From Actinomycetes bacterium (GTDB taxonomy: Bacteria; Actinomycetota; CADDZG01; JAHWKV01): a DNA stretch of 15,381 nt. The notes beneath the pieces are model-generated. The model was given only the letters and a program-made list of their open reading frames with translations. It was not told the DNA's origin and searched no databases. Below, one piece after another: positions 7,032 to 13,895 of the stretch. The stretch lies in the NCBI GenBank assembly GCA_029263035.1, contig JAJCYF010000101.1, positions 1-15,381 of the forward strand. Direction: 5' to 3'. Position 1 is the stretch's first letter; each line of letters begins with the position of its first letter. The translations under genes and the position numbers were made by a program.

Positions 7032-8213
7032 TTAGAACAGCGCTAGATCGTTCACAGCGGACGGTTCGGTGTGGGGCTGAAGGATTTCATCAAGGTTCAT
7101 CCCTGTCTCAATCAGCTCTGAAACGCCATCGATCGCCGAAGCAAGCTGCGCCGTCGTTCCCTCGTCTCCTGGAAAGAGGACGACGGCTTCGTCTAAGCCC
7201 AGTCCTTGATCCGCCAGGATGTCTCCCGAATGTGTGGTCAGCAAGACTTGAGGACCGCCCGTCCGTTGAACGCGACTGAGTATCGTGGGAAGTTGGCGAA
7301 CTACCGCAGAGTGAAGCGATAATTCAGGTTCCTCTAGGAGTAGAGGACCGGCACTCTTGCCCGTTTCCATAAGAGTCCACAAAAGCCCTATTAGCCGCAA
7401 GGTTCCATCGGAGAAGTCGCTTTCGTCCTGGCGTGCCCCCTGTGCTCGCCAATGTTTGTAGCGAGCTTGAAGGTGGGGCTTGCCGTCGTCATCCTTAATT
7501 AGCTCCAACTCTTCAAGTTGTGGGACCGCAAGTTGGAGCGAGTCGTTCAGCCGCCTCAACCTTTTCTCCTGGGTTCTCGCTGGCGTACGCGCGATTCGCA
7601 CGAGGAGATCTCCACCAAATGGATCATCTTTGCGGTCACCGGCTCGGTCAGGTTCGCGGACCACCTGTGGCACGACATGGAGGTAACGAATTGAGTCCAG
7701 GAACTCGGCTAGTTCTCGGAAGTTCTGATTCGCGTTGACTTGCTCTAGAGCTGTTTGGGTAAGACGCTCCTCGTCGTTCTCATCGTCTGGATCCGGACGA
7801 TCCAGGCGGATCACACCTCGCTGCAAAACCCTTTCCTGGATGATGATCGGTCGATGTTGACCACGCGATTCAGCTGTGAACTCCAAGAGATATGTCCATT
7901 CGTCCGGAACCTTTGAGTCGCCGACCGAAATCTCAATTCGTATACGTCCATGATTGAAGCTACGAGCAGCCAAGCAGCGGATCCGCTTAAGACCACCCCG
8001 ACTGGCTACCGCCTGTTGAAAACCACCGCCTACGCGCGCTATGTCTCTCAGGAATCTCAACGAATCAAGCATGTTGGACTTGCCCGACGCGTTCGGACCC
8101 ACGATGAACATTCGCTGTTGGATGTCCACGTCGACTGATTTGAAGTTCCGCCAATTTAAGAGCGTCAGGTGGGTGATCCGCACTTCAGCCTTTCTCCGCG
8201 CTGGAACATCCAT
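7032..8213 (-). CDS. AAA/SMC-like ATPase (AAA_21/RecF type)
   Basis: A 393-residue ATP-binding protein of the RecF/SMC/OLD-like group. The N-terminus ITHLTLLNWRNFKSVDVD is the typical opening strand pair. Walker A is GPNASGKSN (Lys45). After a long middle region (about 100-260) comes an ABC-signature-like DFSDGTLRL (266-274), Walker B LLLEEPELSLHS (291-302) and the H-loop LLTTHSGD (His327 or 328). All ATPase elements are present, so it should hydrolyse ATP. There is no C-terminal TOPRIM domain as in OLD or GajA; the next gene supplies one separately. Such ATPases paired with a small nuclease-like gene are common in anti-phage loci, where the ATPase is thought to sense the trigger and hold the effector. 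The ATG at 8213 has only a weak AGG site; TATCTA lies seven bases upstream. Confidence 0.87.
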   Translation of the reverse strand: MDVPARRKAEVRITHLTLLNWRNFKSVDVDIQQRMFIVGPNASGKSNMLDSLRFLRDIARVGGGFQQAVASRGGLKRIRCLAARSFNHGRIRIEISVGDSKVPDEWTYLLEFTAESRGQHRPIIIQERVLQRGVIRLDRPDPDDENDEERLTQTALEQVNANQNFRELAEFLDSIRYLHVVPQVVREPDRAGDRKDDPFGGDLLVRIARTPARTQEKRLRRLNDSLQLAVPQLEELELIKDDDGKPHLQARYKHWRAQGARQDESDFSDGTLRLIGLLWTLMETGKSAGPLLLEEPELSLHSAVVRQLPTILSRVQRTGGPQVLLTTHSGDILADQGLGLDEAVVLFPGDEGTTAQLASAIDGVSELIETGMNLDEILQPHTEPSAVNDLALF

Positions 8214-8277
8214 TCTTGCCTAGATAGTCAAGCGAGGGCGGTTTTAGATTGGAGGCTCGTCACTCAGTGGTGGTTCT

Positions 8278-8302
8278 GGAGGCCCAATAATGGGCTACCT
8301 CC
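8278..8302. other. Hairpin in the gap upstream of the ATPase gene
   Basis: GCCC (8282-8285) pairs with GGGC (8292-8295) around loop AATAAT. An outer GGAG/CTCC continues the stem past a three-base bulge. It stands in the 140-base gap between the ATPase start (8213) and the methyltransferase terminator. The rest of this gap shows no gene. Function is unknown; it could be a weak terminator or an operator. Confidence 0.25.
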
Positions 8303-8353
8303 CCAAGACCAGCTGGAGTCGGTAGGCTGCCGGAGCGGGTCCAGAAGCGAAAG

Positions 8354-8383
8354 GGCCGCTCGAACTTTTATTCGACCGCGGCC
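8354..8383 (-). terminator. Candidate terminator overlapping the midA-like stop codon
   Basis: Arms GGCCGCTCGAA (8354-8364) and TTCGA plus GCGGCC (8371-8375 and 8378-8383) form an 11-pair stem with a two-base bulge. On the minus strand the stop TAA (8370-8368) sits in the six-base loop. A moderately T-rich tail, CTTTCGCTTCT, follows. The gene would therefore terminate within its own last codons. Confidence 0.55.
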
Positions 8384-9465
8384 GACTTCTCGGCCGTGAA
8401 CACCAGGTAGTCCCCCAGGCCCCCCCGGGCGCCCAGCAGCTCCACCCTCGACCTCTCGGAGAGGTACCGCAGGTAGTCGGCATGGCGGCCCTCCGCCTGG
8501 GCCTTCACCGCCCGGCGGCGCAGATCCGCAACCACCTCTGTAAGCCCCAACTTCTCCAGCCAGGCCTTTTGGGTTTGGAGCGGAAGGACGTGCAGCCCGG
8601 CGTCCCGGGCCGACCGTTCCAGGGCCGAGAAGTTCACGTGGGCGGTGATATCGGCGCCCCCCAGGTTGTCGAATGGGTCGATGCCCAGGTCCCCCCGCCG
8701 GTAGGTGACCATGGATCCGGATGGGTGCCGGGTCCAGATCTCCGGCTCTGTTGCCCCGTAGTCGACCACCAGCAGCCGGCCCCGCTCCAGCACCCGGGCA
8801 GCTGCCGTCACCCATGATCCAACCCCGGTTCGGAGCTCGAACCGGTCGCCCTCCTCCAGGTGCTCCAGCGCCGGGGCGGCCAGGTCGAAGACCTCCGGGC
8901 CGATCGGGAACAGCACCTCGGTCAGATGGTGCCGGGCGGTTCCGACCCGTACCTCCTTCGGCCCGTCCCCGCCAACCTCGAACAGGCGGAACGGGAAGTT
9001 GTCCAGGACCTCGTGGGCAAGAACCATGCCTGTGACCGGCTCCACCTCGCTCAAGGACTCCACCCAACGGTAGCGTCCGGACGATCCGAGGCGGAACCGC
9101 TGCAGCCGCCGGACGGTGTCGATGGGCTCGACGAAAAACCAGCGCAGTGCCTCGCTGAAGCCACCCTCAACGGATGCGACTGCAGCCGCAGCCAGGTCCC
9201 CGCTGCCGGCCCCCACCTCGAGCACCGTGAACTCCTCCGGCGACCCCAGCTGCTCCCATGCCGCCTCCAGCTCCTGCAGCACCAGCCGCCCGAACCAGGG
9301 CGTCAGGGTGGGGGAGGTCTCGTAGTCGAAGCCGGAGCCGGGGACGTGGTTGCGGTAGTAGCCGTGCGGGTCGCTGTACAAAACGATATCCATGAATTCA
9401 TCGAATCTGAGCGGTCCGGAGGCACCGATACGGCGCCGCAGAAGGTAGAGGAGCTCTGGTGACAT
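8368..9465 (-). CDS. MidA/NDUFAF7-family SAM-dependent methyltransferase
   Basis: A 365-residue protein of the COG1565 family, whose mitochondrial member NDUFAF7 methylates an arginine of respiratory complex I. The bacterial target is not known here. The family opening FDEFMDIVLYSDPHGYY (21-37) is clear, with FDYETSPTLTPWFG (46-59) matching the usual 'TAPE.SP.FG' region. The SAM loop is VLEVGAGSGDLA (81-92). MVLAHEVLDNFPFRLFEV corresponds to the family 'NE.LDA.P' motif with His-Glu in place of Asn-Glu. The reading frame stays open far beyond 9465, but the family start motif fixes the ATG there. The gene diverges from thrS with 15 bases between start codons. A TATAAG box lies ten bases upstream of the ATG. 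Confidence 0.88.
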   Translation of the reverse strand: MSPELLYLLRRRIGASGPLRFDEFMDIVLYSDPHGYYRNHVPGSGFDYETSPTLTPWFGRLVLQELEAAWEQLGSPEEFTVLEVGAGSGDLAAAAVASVEGGFSEALRWFFVEPIDTVRRLQRFRLGSSGRYRWVESLSEVEPVTGMVLAHEVLDNFPFRLFEVGGDGPKEVRVGTARHHLTEVLFPIGPEVFDLAAPALEHLEEGDRFELRTGVGSWVTAAARVLERGRLLVVDYGATEPEIWTRHPSGSMVTYRRGDLGIDPFDNLGGADITAHVNFSALERSARDAGLHVLPLQTQKAWLEKLGLTEVVADLRRRAVKAQAEGRHADYLRYLSERSRVELLGARGGLGDYLVFTAEKSAAVE

Positions 9466-9466
9466 G

Positions 9467-9472
9467 GATAAT
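9467..9472 (+). promoter_or_regulatory. Candidate -10 box of thrS (leaderless)
   Basis: GATAAT stands eight bases before the thrS ATG, so transcription would start at or next to the start codon. No ribosome site precedes the ATG, which fits a leaderless mRNA, a common arrangement in actinobacteria. No recognisable -35 hexamer is seen; it would fall inside the opposing gene. Confidence 0.45.
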
Positions 9473-9475
9473 GGC

Positions 9476-9481
9476 CTTATA
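9476..9481 (-). promoter_or_regulatory. Candidate -10 box of the midA-like gene
   Basis: The minus strand reads TATAAG here, ten bases before the ATG at 9465. It interleaves with the thrS -10 box on the other strand, so two polymerases could not occupy both promoters at once. A weak AAGG in the same stretch could serve as a ribosome site instead. Confidence 0.4.
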
Positions 9482-11346
9482 TGAGTGATCCCCGACGCAA
9501 AGACGCCGTAGCCTACATGGTCCCTGATGGAACGTTGTTCGACCTCTCCCGCCCGCCCGAAGGTGATGCGATTGTCCTGCTCCAGAAGGACGATATCGGC
9601 CGCCAGGTGCTGAGGCACTCCGCAGCCCACGTGCTGGCGCAGGCGGTGTTGTCCATCTGGCCGGACGCCAAGTACGCCGGCGGCCCGCCGATCGAGGACG
9701 GTTTCTACTATGACTTCGACATCGGTCGGCCGTTCACCCCCGAGGACCTGGAGAAGATCGAGGCCCGCATGGCCGAGATCATCAAGGAGGACCAGCCGTT
9801 CTCCCGTGAGGAGGTCTCGATCGACGAGGCAGCGGCACTCTTCAAGGAGCAGCCCTACAAGTCCGAGTGGATCAGCGAGATGGACCCCGAGGCCTCCGAG
9901 CAGGGCGTCATCGGCGACAAGGTCTCCCTCTACAAAAACGCCGACAAGTTCGTCGACCTGTGCCGGGGCCCCCACCTTCCGTCTACCGGCCGGATCCGCT
10001 CTTTCAAGCTGACCCGCAGCTCCGCCGCCTACTGGCGAGGAGATGAGAAGCGCCCGATGCTCCAGCGGATCTACGGCACCGCCTGGGAGTCCCCCAAGGC
10101 TCTGGAACAGTACCTGTGGCGCCTGGAGGAAGCCCAAAAGCGCGACCATCGCAAGCTGGGGCCGGAGATGGACCTGTTCAGCTTCCCGCCGGAGATCGGC
10201 GGCGGCCTGGCGGTCTTTCATCCGAAGGGCGGCCTGATCCGCAAAATCATGGAGGACTACTCGCGCGCCGAGCACGAGGCGGCCGGCTACGAGTTCGTCG
10301 TCACCCCGCACCTGGCCAAGGAGGCGCTGTTCCAGAAATCCGGCCACCTGTCCTGGTACAAGGACGGCATGTACCCGCCGATGGAGATGGAGGGTGCCAC
10401 CTACTACCCCAAGCCGATGAACTGCCCGATGCACATGCTGATCTACGGGTCCCGCAACCGGTCCTACCGGGAGCTTCCCCTGCGCCTGTTCGAGTTCGGC
10501 ACCGTCTACCGCTTTGAGCGGTCCGGGGTGCTGCACGGGCTCACCCGGGTCCGCGGCTTCACGCAGGACGACGCCCACATCTTCTGTATGCCAGACCAGC
10601 TGGAGGACGAGCTGGCCAGCCTGCTGCAGTTTGTGCTCAAGGTTCTGCGGGCCTTCGGCATAACCGATTTCGAAGCGGAGCTGTCCACACGGCCCGAAAA
10701 GTACGTCGGCGAGCCGGAAGAGTGGGACCGGGCGACCGAAGCGCTGCGCCGGGCACTACAGACCGCCGGGATTCCCTTCACCGTGGCCGAGGGTGAAGGC
10801 GCCTTCTACGCCCCGAAGATCGACGTCCACATCAAGGACGCTCTGAACCGCCGCTGGCAGCTATCCACCCTGCAGGTGGACTTTCAGTTCCCGAACCTGT
10901 TCGACCTGGAGTTCGTTGGGGAGGACGGCGCCCGCCACCGCCCCTTCATGATCCACCGGGCGCTGTTCGGCTCTATCGAGCGGTTCTTCGCGATCCTGCT
11001 GGAGCACTACGCCGGCGCCTTCCCCACCTGGCTGGCCGCCGACCAGGTGACCGTGGTCCCCATCTCCGACCGGCACTACGACTACGCCAACGACGTCGCC
11101 GAGCGCCTCAAGGGTCACAAGATCAGGGCCACCGTCGATGCTTCGGACCAGTCGCTGGGCAACCGGGTCCGCAAGGCCCAGATGTCCAAGGTGCCCTACA
11201 TGCTGGTGGTGGGCGACAAAGAGGTCGAGGCCCGCACGTTGTCGGTCAAGCCCCGGGGAGGCAACGAGAAGCGCGGGGTTGCGCTGGACGACTTCACCGC
11301 GGAGATCGTCAAAGAGGTCGACGAACGCCGAACAACGGTCGGTTAG
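9481..11346 (+). CDS. thrS: Threonyl-tRNA synthetase with shortened TGS region
   Basis: Charges tRNA-Thr in the cytosol; 621 residues. The N2 editing domain has HSAAH (His46, His50) and CRGPH (Cys161, His165). The catalytic core has zinc ligands Cys315 (KPMNCPMH), His366 (DDAHIF) and His492 (MIHRALFG). Class II motif 2 is EFGTVYRFERSG and motif 3 is HRALFGSIERFF. The anticodon-binding domain follows from about residue 520. The N-terminal TGS region is short: HSAAH begins at residue 46, against about residue 73 in E. coli, and only its last part (VPDGTLFDL onward) is present. An in-frame TAA at 9469-9471 rules out a longer start. The opposing gene begins 15 bases away. A HIT gene follows after four bases, as in mycobacteria. 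Confidence 0.97.
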   Translation: MSDPRRKDAVAYMVPDGTLFDLSRPPEGDAIVLLQKDDIGRQVLRHSAAHVLAQAVLSIWPDAKYAGGPPIEDGFYYDFDIGRPFTPEDLEKIEARMAEIIKEDQPFSREEVSIDEAAALFKEQPYKSEWISEMDPEASEQGVIGDKVSLYKNADKFVDLCRGPHLPSTGRIRSFKLTRSSAAYWRGDEKRPMLQRIYGTAWESPKALEQYLWRLEEAQKRDHRKLGPEMDLFSFPPEIGGGLAVFHPKGGLIRKIMEDYSRAEHEAAGYEFVVTPHLAKEALFQKSGHLSWYKDGMYPPMEMEGATYYPKPMNCPMHMLIYGSRNRSYRELPLRLFEFGTVYRFERSGVLHGLTRVRGFTQDDAHIFCMPDQLEDELASLLQFVLKVLRAFGITDFEAELSTRPEKYVGEPEEWDRATEALRRALQTAGIPFTVAEGEGAFYAPKIDVHIKDALNRRWQLSTLQVDFQFPNLFDLEFVGEDGARHRPFMIHRALFGSIERFFAILLEHYAGAFPTWLAADQVTVVPISDRHYDYANDVAERLKGHKIRATVDASDQSLGNRVRKAQMSKVPYMLVVGDKEVEARTLSVKPRGGNEKRGVALDDFTAEIVKEVDERRTTVG

Positions 11347-11350
11347 CACC

Positions 11351-11821
11351 GTGGAGCGGCTGTTCCGGCAACGGATGGAGTATGTGACCTCATCGCATTT
11401 CGATGGCTGCTTTTTGTGCGTCGATGCCGAAACCGACGACCTCGAAGCCAACTATGTGTTGATGCGCGACGACCTGTGCGTCGTGGTCATGAACCGCTTT
11501 CCCTACAACAGCGGTGCCCTGCTGGTGTCTCCTCGGCGACACGTAGGAGCGTTGGAGGAGCTCACCGAGCAGGAGCGGAACCGTGTGATGGCGCTCACGG
11601 TCAAAGCGGTTGAGGCATTGAAGGTAACCATGTCTCCGGAGGGGTTCAACATGGGAGCCAACCTGGGTGCAGCCGGCGGCGCCGGGGTGCCCGGGCACCT
11701 GCACATGCACGTGATTCCCCGGTGGAGCGGCGACACCGACTTCATGCCGGTGATAGGCGACACCAAGGTGCTGCCGGAGACTCTGGAGCAGAGTTACGCC
11801 CGGCTTAAGCCGCTGTTCTAG
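11351..11821 (+). CDS. HIT-family protein, Ap4A phosphorylase-like
   Basis: A 156-residue histidine-triad protein. The triad HLHMHVIPRW puts the active-site histidines at 116, 118 and 120. GCFLC (Cys20, Cys23) may bind zinc, as in many HIT proteins. NRFPYNSGALLVSPRRH and FNMGANLGAAGGAGVPGHLH are close to the pattern of the mycobacterial Ap4A phosphorylase Rv2613c, which likewise follows thrS. It probably degrades dinucleoside polyphosphates, by-products of aminoacyl-tRNA synthetases. The GTG at 11351 gives an N-terminus (ERLFRQRMEYV) matching the family; an ATG at 11375 is the alternative. The gene lies four bases after thrS and is likely co-transcribed. Its TAG stop interlocks with the opposing UbiA-type gene (CTAG). 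Confidence 0.9.
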   Translation: MERLFRQRMEYVTSSHFDGCFLCVDAETDDLEANYVLMRDDLCVVVMNRFPYNSGALLVSPRRHVGALEELTEQERNRVMALTVKAVEALKVTMSPEGFNMGANLGAAGGAGVPGHLHMHVIPRWSGDTDFMPVIGDTKVLPETLEQSYARLKPLF

Positions 11822-12828
11822 ATTCTTAGGCCGGCAGATTCTCGACGGGCCCGGCCGGTATCTGCGGCTGCGAAGTCCTTTGCGAACTCTGCGTAGAACA
11901 AGCCCGCGATGGACAGAGTCAGGGCCGCCACGAACCAGGCCTGCGCGGCGGCGGTCCACCCCGATGACTCCAGCGTGTACCCGGTCAGCATCAACAAGCT
12001 CAAGCCCCGGCCTGCGCAGGCGATACACCAGATGATCTTCAGCTGCCGGTCCTTGTCGGCTACTCCCGCCAGGCGGTGAAGCGCCCAGAGTATCGACGCG
12101 ACCAGGACGGCTGAAGCGGGCAGCAGGGCAGAGCCCGGAAACAGCAAAGGTACGAACAGGGCACCGGACAGCCAGAGCCCGGCGCTGGCCCGGCAGGTAG
12201 CAAGGCGGCCGTGGCGAAGGAGGAAGGTCCTCTTTCCGAAACGTGCGTCCCCCTCCACGTCCCTGAAGTCCTTCAGGATGATCCGCCCGGCAAAACTGAG
12301 GTACAGGCCGGCCAGGAGCAGGAATCCTTCGCGGCTCAAGGTGGGTGCGGCGCTGAATGCCCCGACCAGGAACGGGACCACAACGTAACCAAGCGGGAGC
12401 AGGGCCGTGGCCAGCCCGCCGCGGTCGGCCAGCCGGATCGGCGGCACGGAGTAGGCCACGTTCAGCAGCAGCCCGGCACCGACCACCAGTCCGACGCGCC
12501 AGTCGACCGACCAGCCGAGGAGAAGGCTGGCGGCCCCGGCCACGGCAGCGATGACGAAGAGATCGTTGGGGCGGGCGGAGCCTTCAACCAGCGGCCGGGA
12601 TCCCCGGCCTGCGAAGTTGACCCGGTCGATCGACTCATCGGTGATGTCGTTCAGGCAGGTGGCGTTGGTGAAGCCTGCCGCCAGGATCAGAAGGACGGTG
12701 GTGAACAGGGGGTGAACCTTATCGATCTCTCCCGCCTGTGCCATCCCGAGCGCAGCAAAGATCAGCAGCACCAGGGCTGCCGGAGGGCGGACCATCGCCA
12801 GAATCGTCTTCATGCCCGTACGGCTCAT
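11818..12828 (-). CDS. UbiA-family prenyltransferase
   Basis: An integral membrane enzyme that joins a polyprenyl diphosphate to an acceptor; 336 residues. The two magnesium-binding aspartate motifs are present: NDITDESID (60-68) in the first half and DFRDVEGDARFGKRTF (187-202) in the second. Between and after them are about eight hydrophobic segments. LLNVAYSVPPIRLADRGG is the usual cytoplasmic loop. The acceptor cannot be predicted; no menaquinone, haem or arabinan genes adjoin. The start at 12828 overlaps the upstream stop (ATGA); a second ATG at 12813 is possible. It is the last gene of a three-gene operon starting with a guanylate-kinase-like gene. The stop lies in the CTAG shared with the HIT gene. 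Confidence 0.9.
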   Translation of the reverse strand: MSRTGMKTILAMVRPPAALVLLIFAALGMAQAGEIDKVHPLFTTVLLILAAGFTNATCLNDITDESIDRVNFAGRGSRPLVEGSARPNDLFVIAAVAGAASLLLGWSVDWRVGLVVGAGLLLNVAYSVPPIRLADRGGLATALLPLGYVVVPFLVGAFSAAPTLSREGFLLLAGLYLSFAGRIILKDFRDVEGDARFGKRTFLLRHGRLATCRASAGLWLSGALFVPLLFPGSALLPASAVLVASILWALHRLAGVADKDRQLKIIWCIACAGRGLSLLMLTGYTLESSGWTAAAQAWFVAALTLSIAGLFYAEFAKDFAAADTGRARRESAGLRI

Positions 12829-13226
12829 TTGGTGCCGCTGGCGGAGAGGGAATCGGAGAGGGCGCCGGCGAGCGCCGACAGGAAGATGAATGCCGCGATC
12901 ACGAAGAAACCGGCCAGCACCGAAACGGCACCCAACCCGACCGTCAGGACGAGAGCGGCCATCTTCACCTTCTCGGAAGCTTCTTCAGCTTTCGTCAGCT
13001 GCAACCAGGCGCCCGAGATGAAAGCGGAGAGCAACAGCGCATAGGGAAGGTGGCCGGCAGCGATCTGCAGCGCGATGGCGCCGATCCCCAATCCGAGGGC
13101 CCATAGCAGCCCCCGCTTCATCCCGGCGGGGCCCGGCCCGTAGCCGACACCGGCCATCACGCAGATGCAGGTGAGAAACGAAATTATCGTCAGGAGTGCG
13201 GCGGTCCAACCCACTGCGGCATCCAC
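12825..13226 (-). CDS. Small membrane protein, unknown
   Basis: I do not recognise a family. The 133-residue product has hydrophobic segments at about 6-27, 37-57, 60-77 and a long stretch at 88-120 that may be one or two helices. A charged loop TKAEEASEKVK (78-88) lies between. No catalytic motif is evident. The GTG start at 13226 is three bases after the stop of the upstream gene, and its own stop overlaps the UbiA-type start by ATGA. It may therefore be a partner or accessory subunit of the prenyltransferase, which is inference from coupling only. Confidence 0.72.
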   Translation of the reverse strand: MDAAVGWTAALLTIISFLTCICVMAGVGYGPGPAGMKRGLLWALGLGIGAIALQIAAGHLPYALLLSAFISGAWLQLTKAEEASEKVKMAALVLTVGLGAVSVLAGFFVIAAFIFLSALAGALSDSLSASGTK

Positions 13227-13229
13227 GGC

Positions 13230-13790
13230 CTAGCAGAAGTCCTTTCCGAGTGCCGCCAGCACCTCATCGACAACCCTTGAGATCTCAGCATTGTTACTGA
13301 AGGTTCTATCGGCGAGAGTACGGCCGAGTTGCATCTCTTTCTCAAAATTCGCCAGACGTGTGCCCGGGGCCGAATGGCTGCCGTCGCGCTTCGCGAGGCG
13401 CTGCCGGGCAAGCTGCGCATCGCACTCGATCTGGTAGACGAGGTTCGCCGGGAAGTGGCGGTCGACCAGGACCAGCATCGGCGCCCGCACGATGATGGCA
13501 TCGACCGTGCCGGACCTACGGACCGGAGGCAGGCCGTAGCGGTAGGGCAGCCCAAAGGGCTGCACCACCTCGAGAAAGCGACCCTGCTGCTGCAATTGGG
13601 AGAATTCATCGGTGTCTACGAACCGGTGGCCGGCACCGGGCCGCAACTCGTCCTCGCGGGGAGGCCGGTCGGTCCACGATGGGTGAAGTTCGACGGCGGC
13701 TCTGCGAACCAACTCCCCGACAACGGTCGACTTTCCGGACCCCGATGGTCCGACAACCACCAGAACGGGAGCGGCGTTCGAGCCTGGCAT
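13230..13790 (-). CDS. Guanylate-kinase-like P-loop NMP kinase
   Basis: A 186-residue P-loop protein: VLVVVGPSGSGKSTVVGEL with Walker A GPSGSGKST (14-22). SWTDRPPREDE (38-48) resembles the 'TTR.PR.GE' GMP-binding loop of guanylate kinase. HRFVDTDEF (55-63) and GRFLEVVQPFGLPYRYGLP match the 'FV..EEF...GEFLE....G..YG.P' region. The C-terminal third diverges from ordinary GMP kinase, so a related enzyme, for example a PhnN-like ribose bisphosphate kinase, is possible, or a non-housekeeping paralogue. The ATG at 13790 is chosen because MPGSNAAPVL leads directly into the P-loop; longer open starts exist upstream. TATACA lies eight bases before this ATG. It is the first gene of the operon with the small membrane protein and UbiA-type genes. 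Confidence 0.75.
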   Translation of the reverse strand: MPGSNAAPVLVVVGPSGSGKSTVVGELVRRAAVELHPSWTDRPPREDELRPGAGHRFVDTDEFSQLQQQGRFLEVVQPFGLPYRYGLPPVRRSGTVDAIIVRAPMLVLVDRHFPANLVYQIECDAQLARQRLAKRDGSHSAPGTRLANFEKEMQLGRTLADRTFSNNAEISRVVDEVLAALGKDFC

Positions 13791-13798
13791 GCCCTGAC

Positions 13799-13804
13799 TG
13801 TATA
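13799..13804 (-). promoter_or_regulatory. Candidate -10 box of the GMK-like operon
   Basis: The minus strand reads TATACA, eight bases before the ATG at 13790. This is the same spacing as the box before thrS and again suggests an almost leaderless mRNA. No good -35 hexamer is visible. Confidence 0.35.
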
Positions 13805-13881
13805 GGGCCACCGGCGGCCGGAACATCGATCCGGCGCCCGTTTGACTAGAATTCCAGGGGGACAACCCCGCACCGGCTGGC

Positions 13882-13888
13882 GGAAAGG
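13882..13888 (+). promoter_or_regulatory. Ribosome binding site that fixes the lipoprotein start
   Basis: GGAAAGG stands seven bases before the GTG at 13896. The frame is open further upstream, but this site and the signal peptide that begins here (MIRRLMTALAV) decide the start. Confidence 0.7.
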
Positions 13889-13895
13889 CCCGTTT

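Larger units (their letters stand above)
6440..8350. other. Low-GC accessory island carrying the ATPase/TOPRIM-like pair
   Basis: Sampled 60-base lines fall to about 45-50% G+C here, against about 65-70% in the flanking genes, and codon use shifts accordingly. Edges are approximate. The nine-base sequence CAGAAGCGA occurs near both edges in the same orientation (6452-6460 and 8342-8350), though the left copy lies inside the TOPRIM-like gene. No integrase, transposase or tRNA adjoins the island. Horizontal transfer is an inference from composition. Confidence 0.6.

Noticed and set aside
9440..9480. A frameshifted continuation of thrS upstream that would restore a full TGS domain
   Set aside because: The upstream DNA is fully explained by the opposing methyltransferase gene, and I saw no TGS-like peptide in any plus-strand frame there.
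9466..10578. Upstream extension of the MidA-like frame to a start at 10578
   Set aside because: The extension lies antisense to thrS and contains no domain. The family N-terminus begins precisely at the ATG at 9465.
11138..11350. Upstream extension of the HIT frame into thrS
   Set aside because: The extra residues are an Arg/Ser-rich out-of-frame reading of the thrS 3' end. The HIT family N-terminus is reached from the GTG at 11351.
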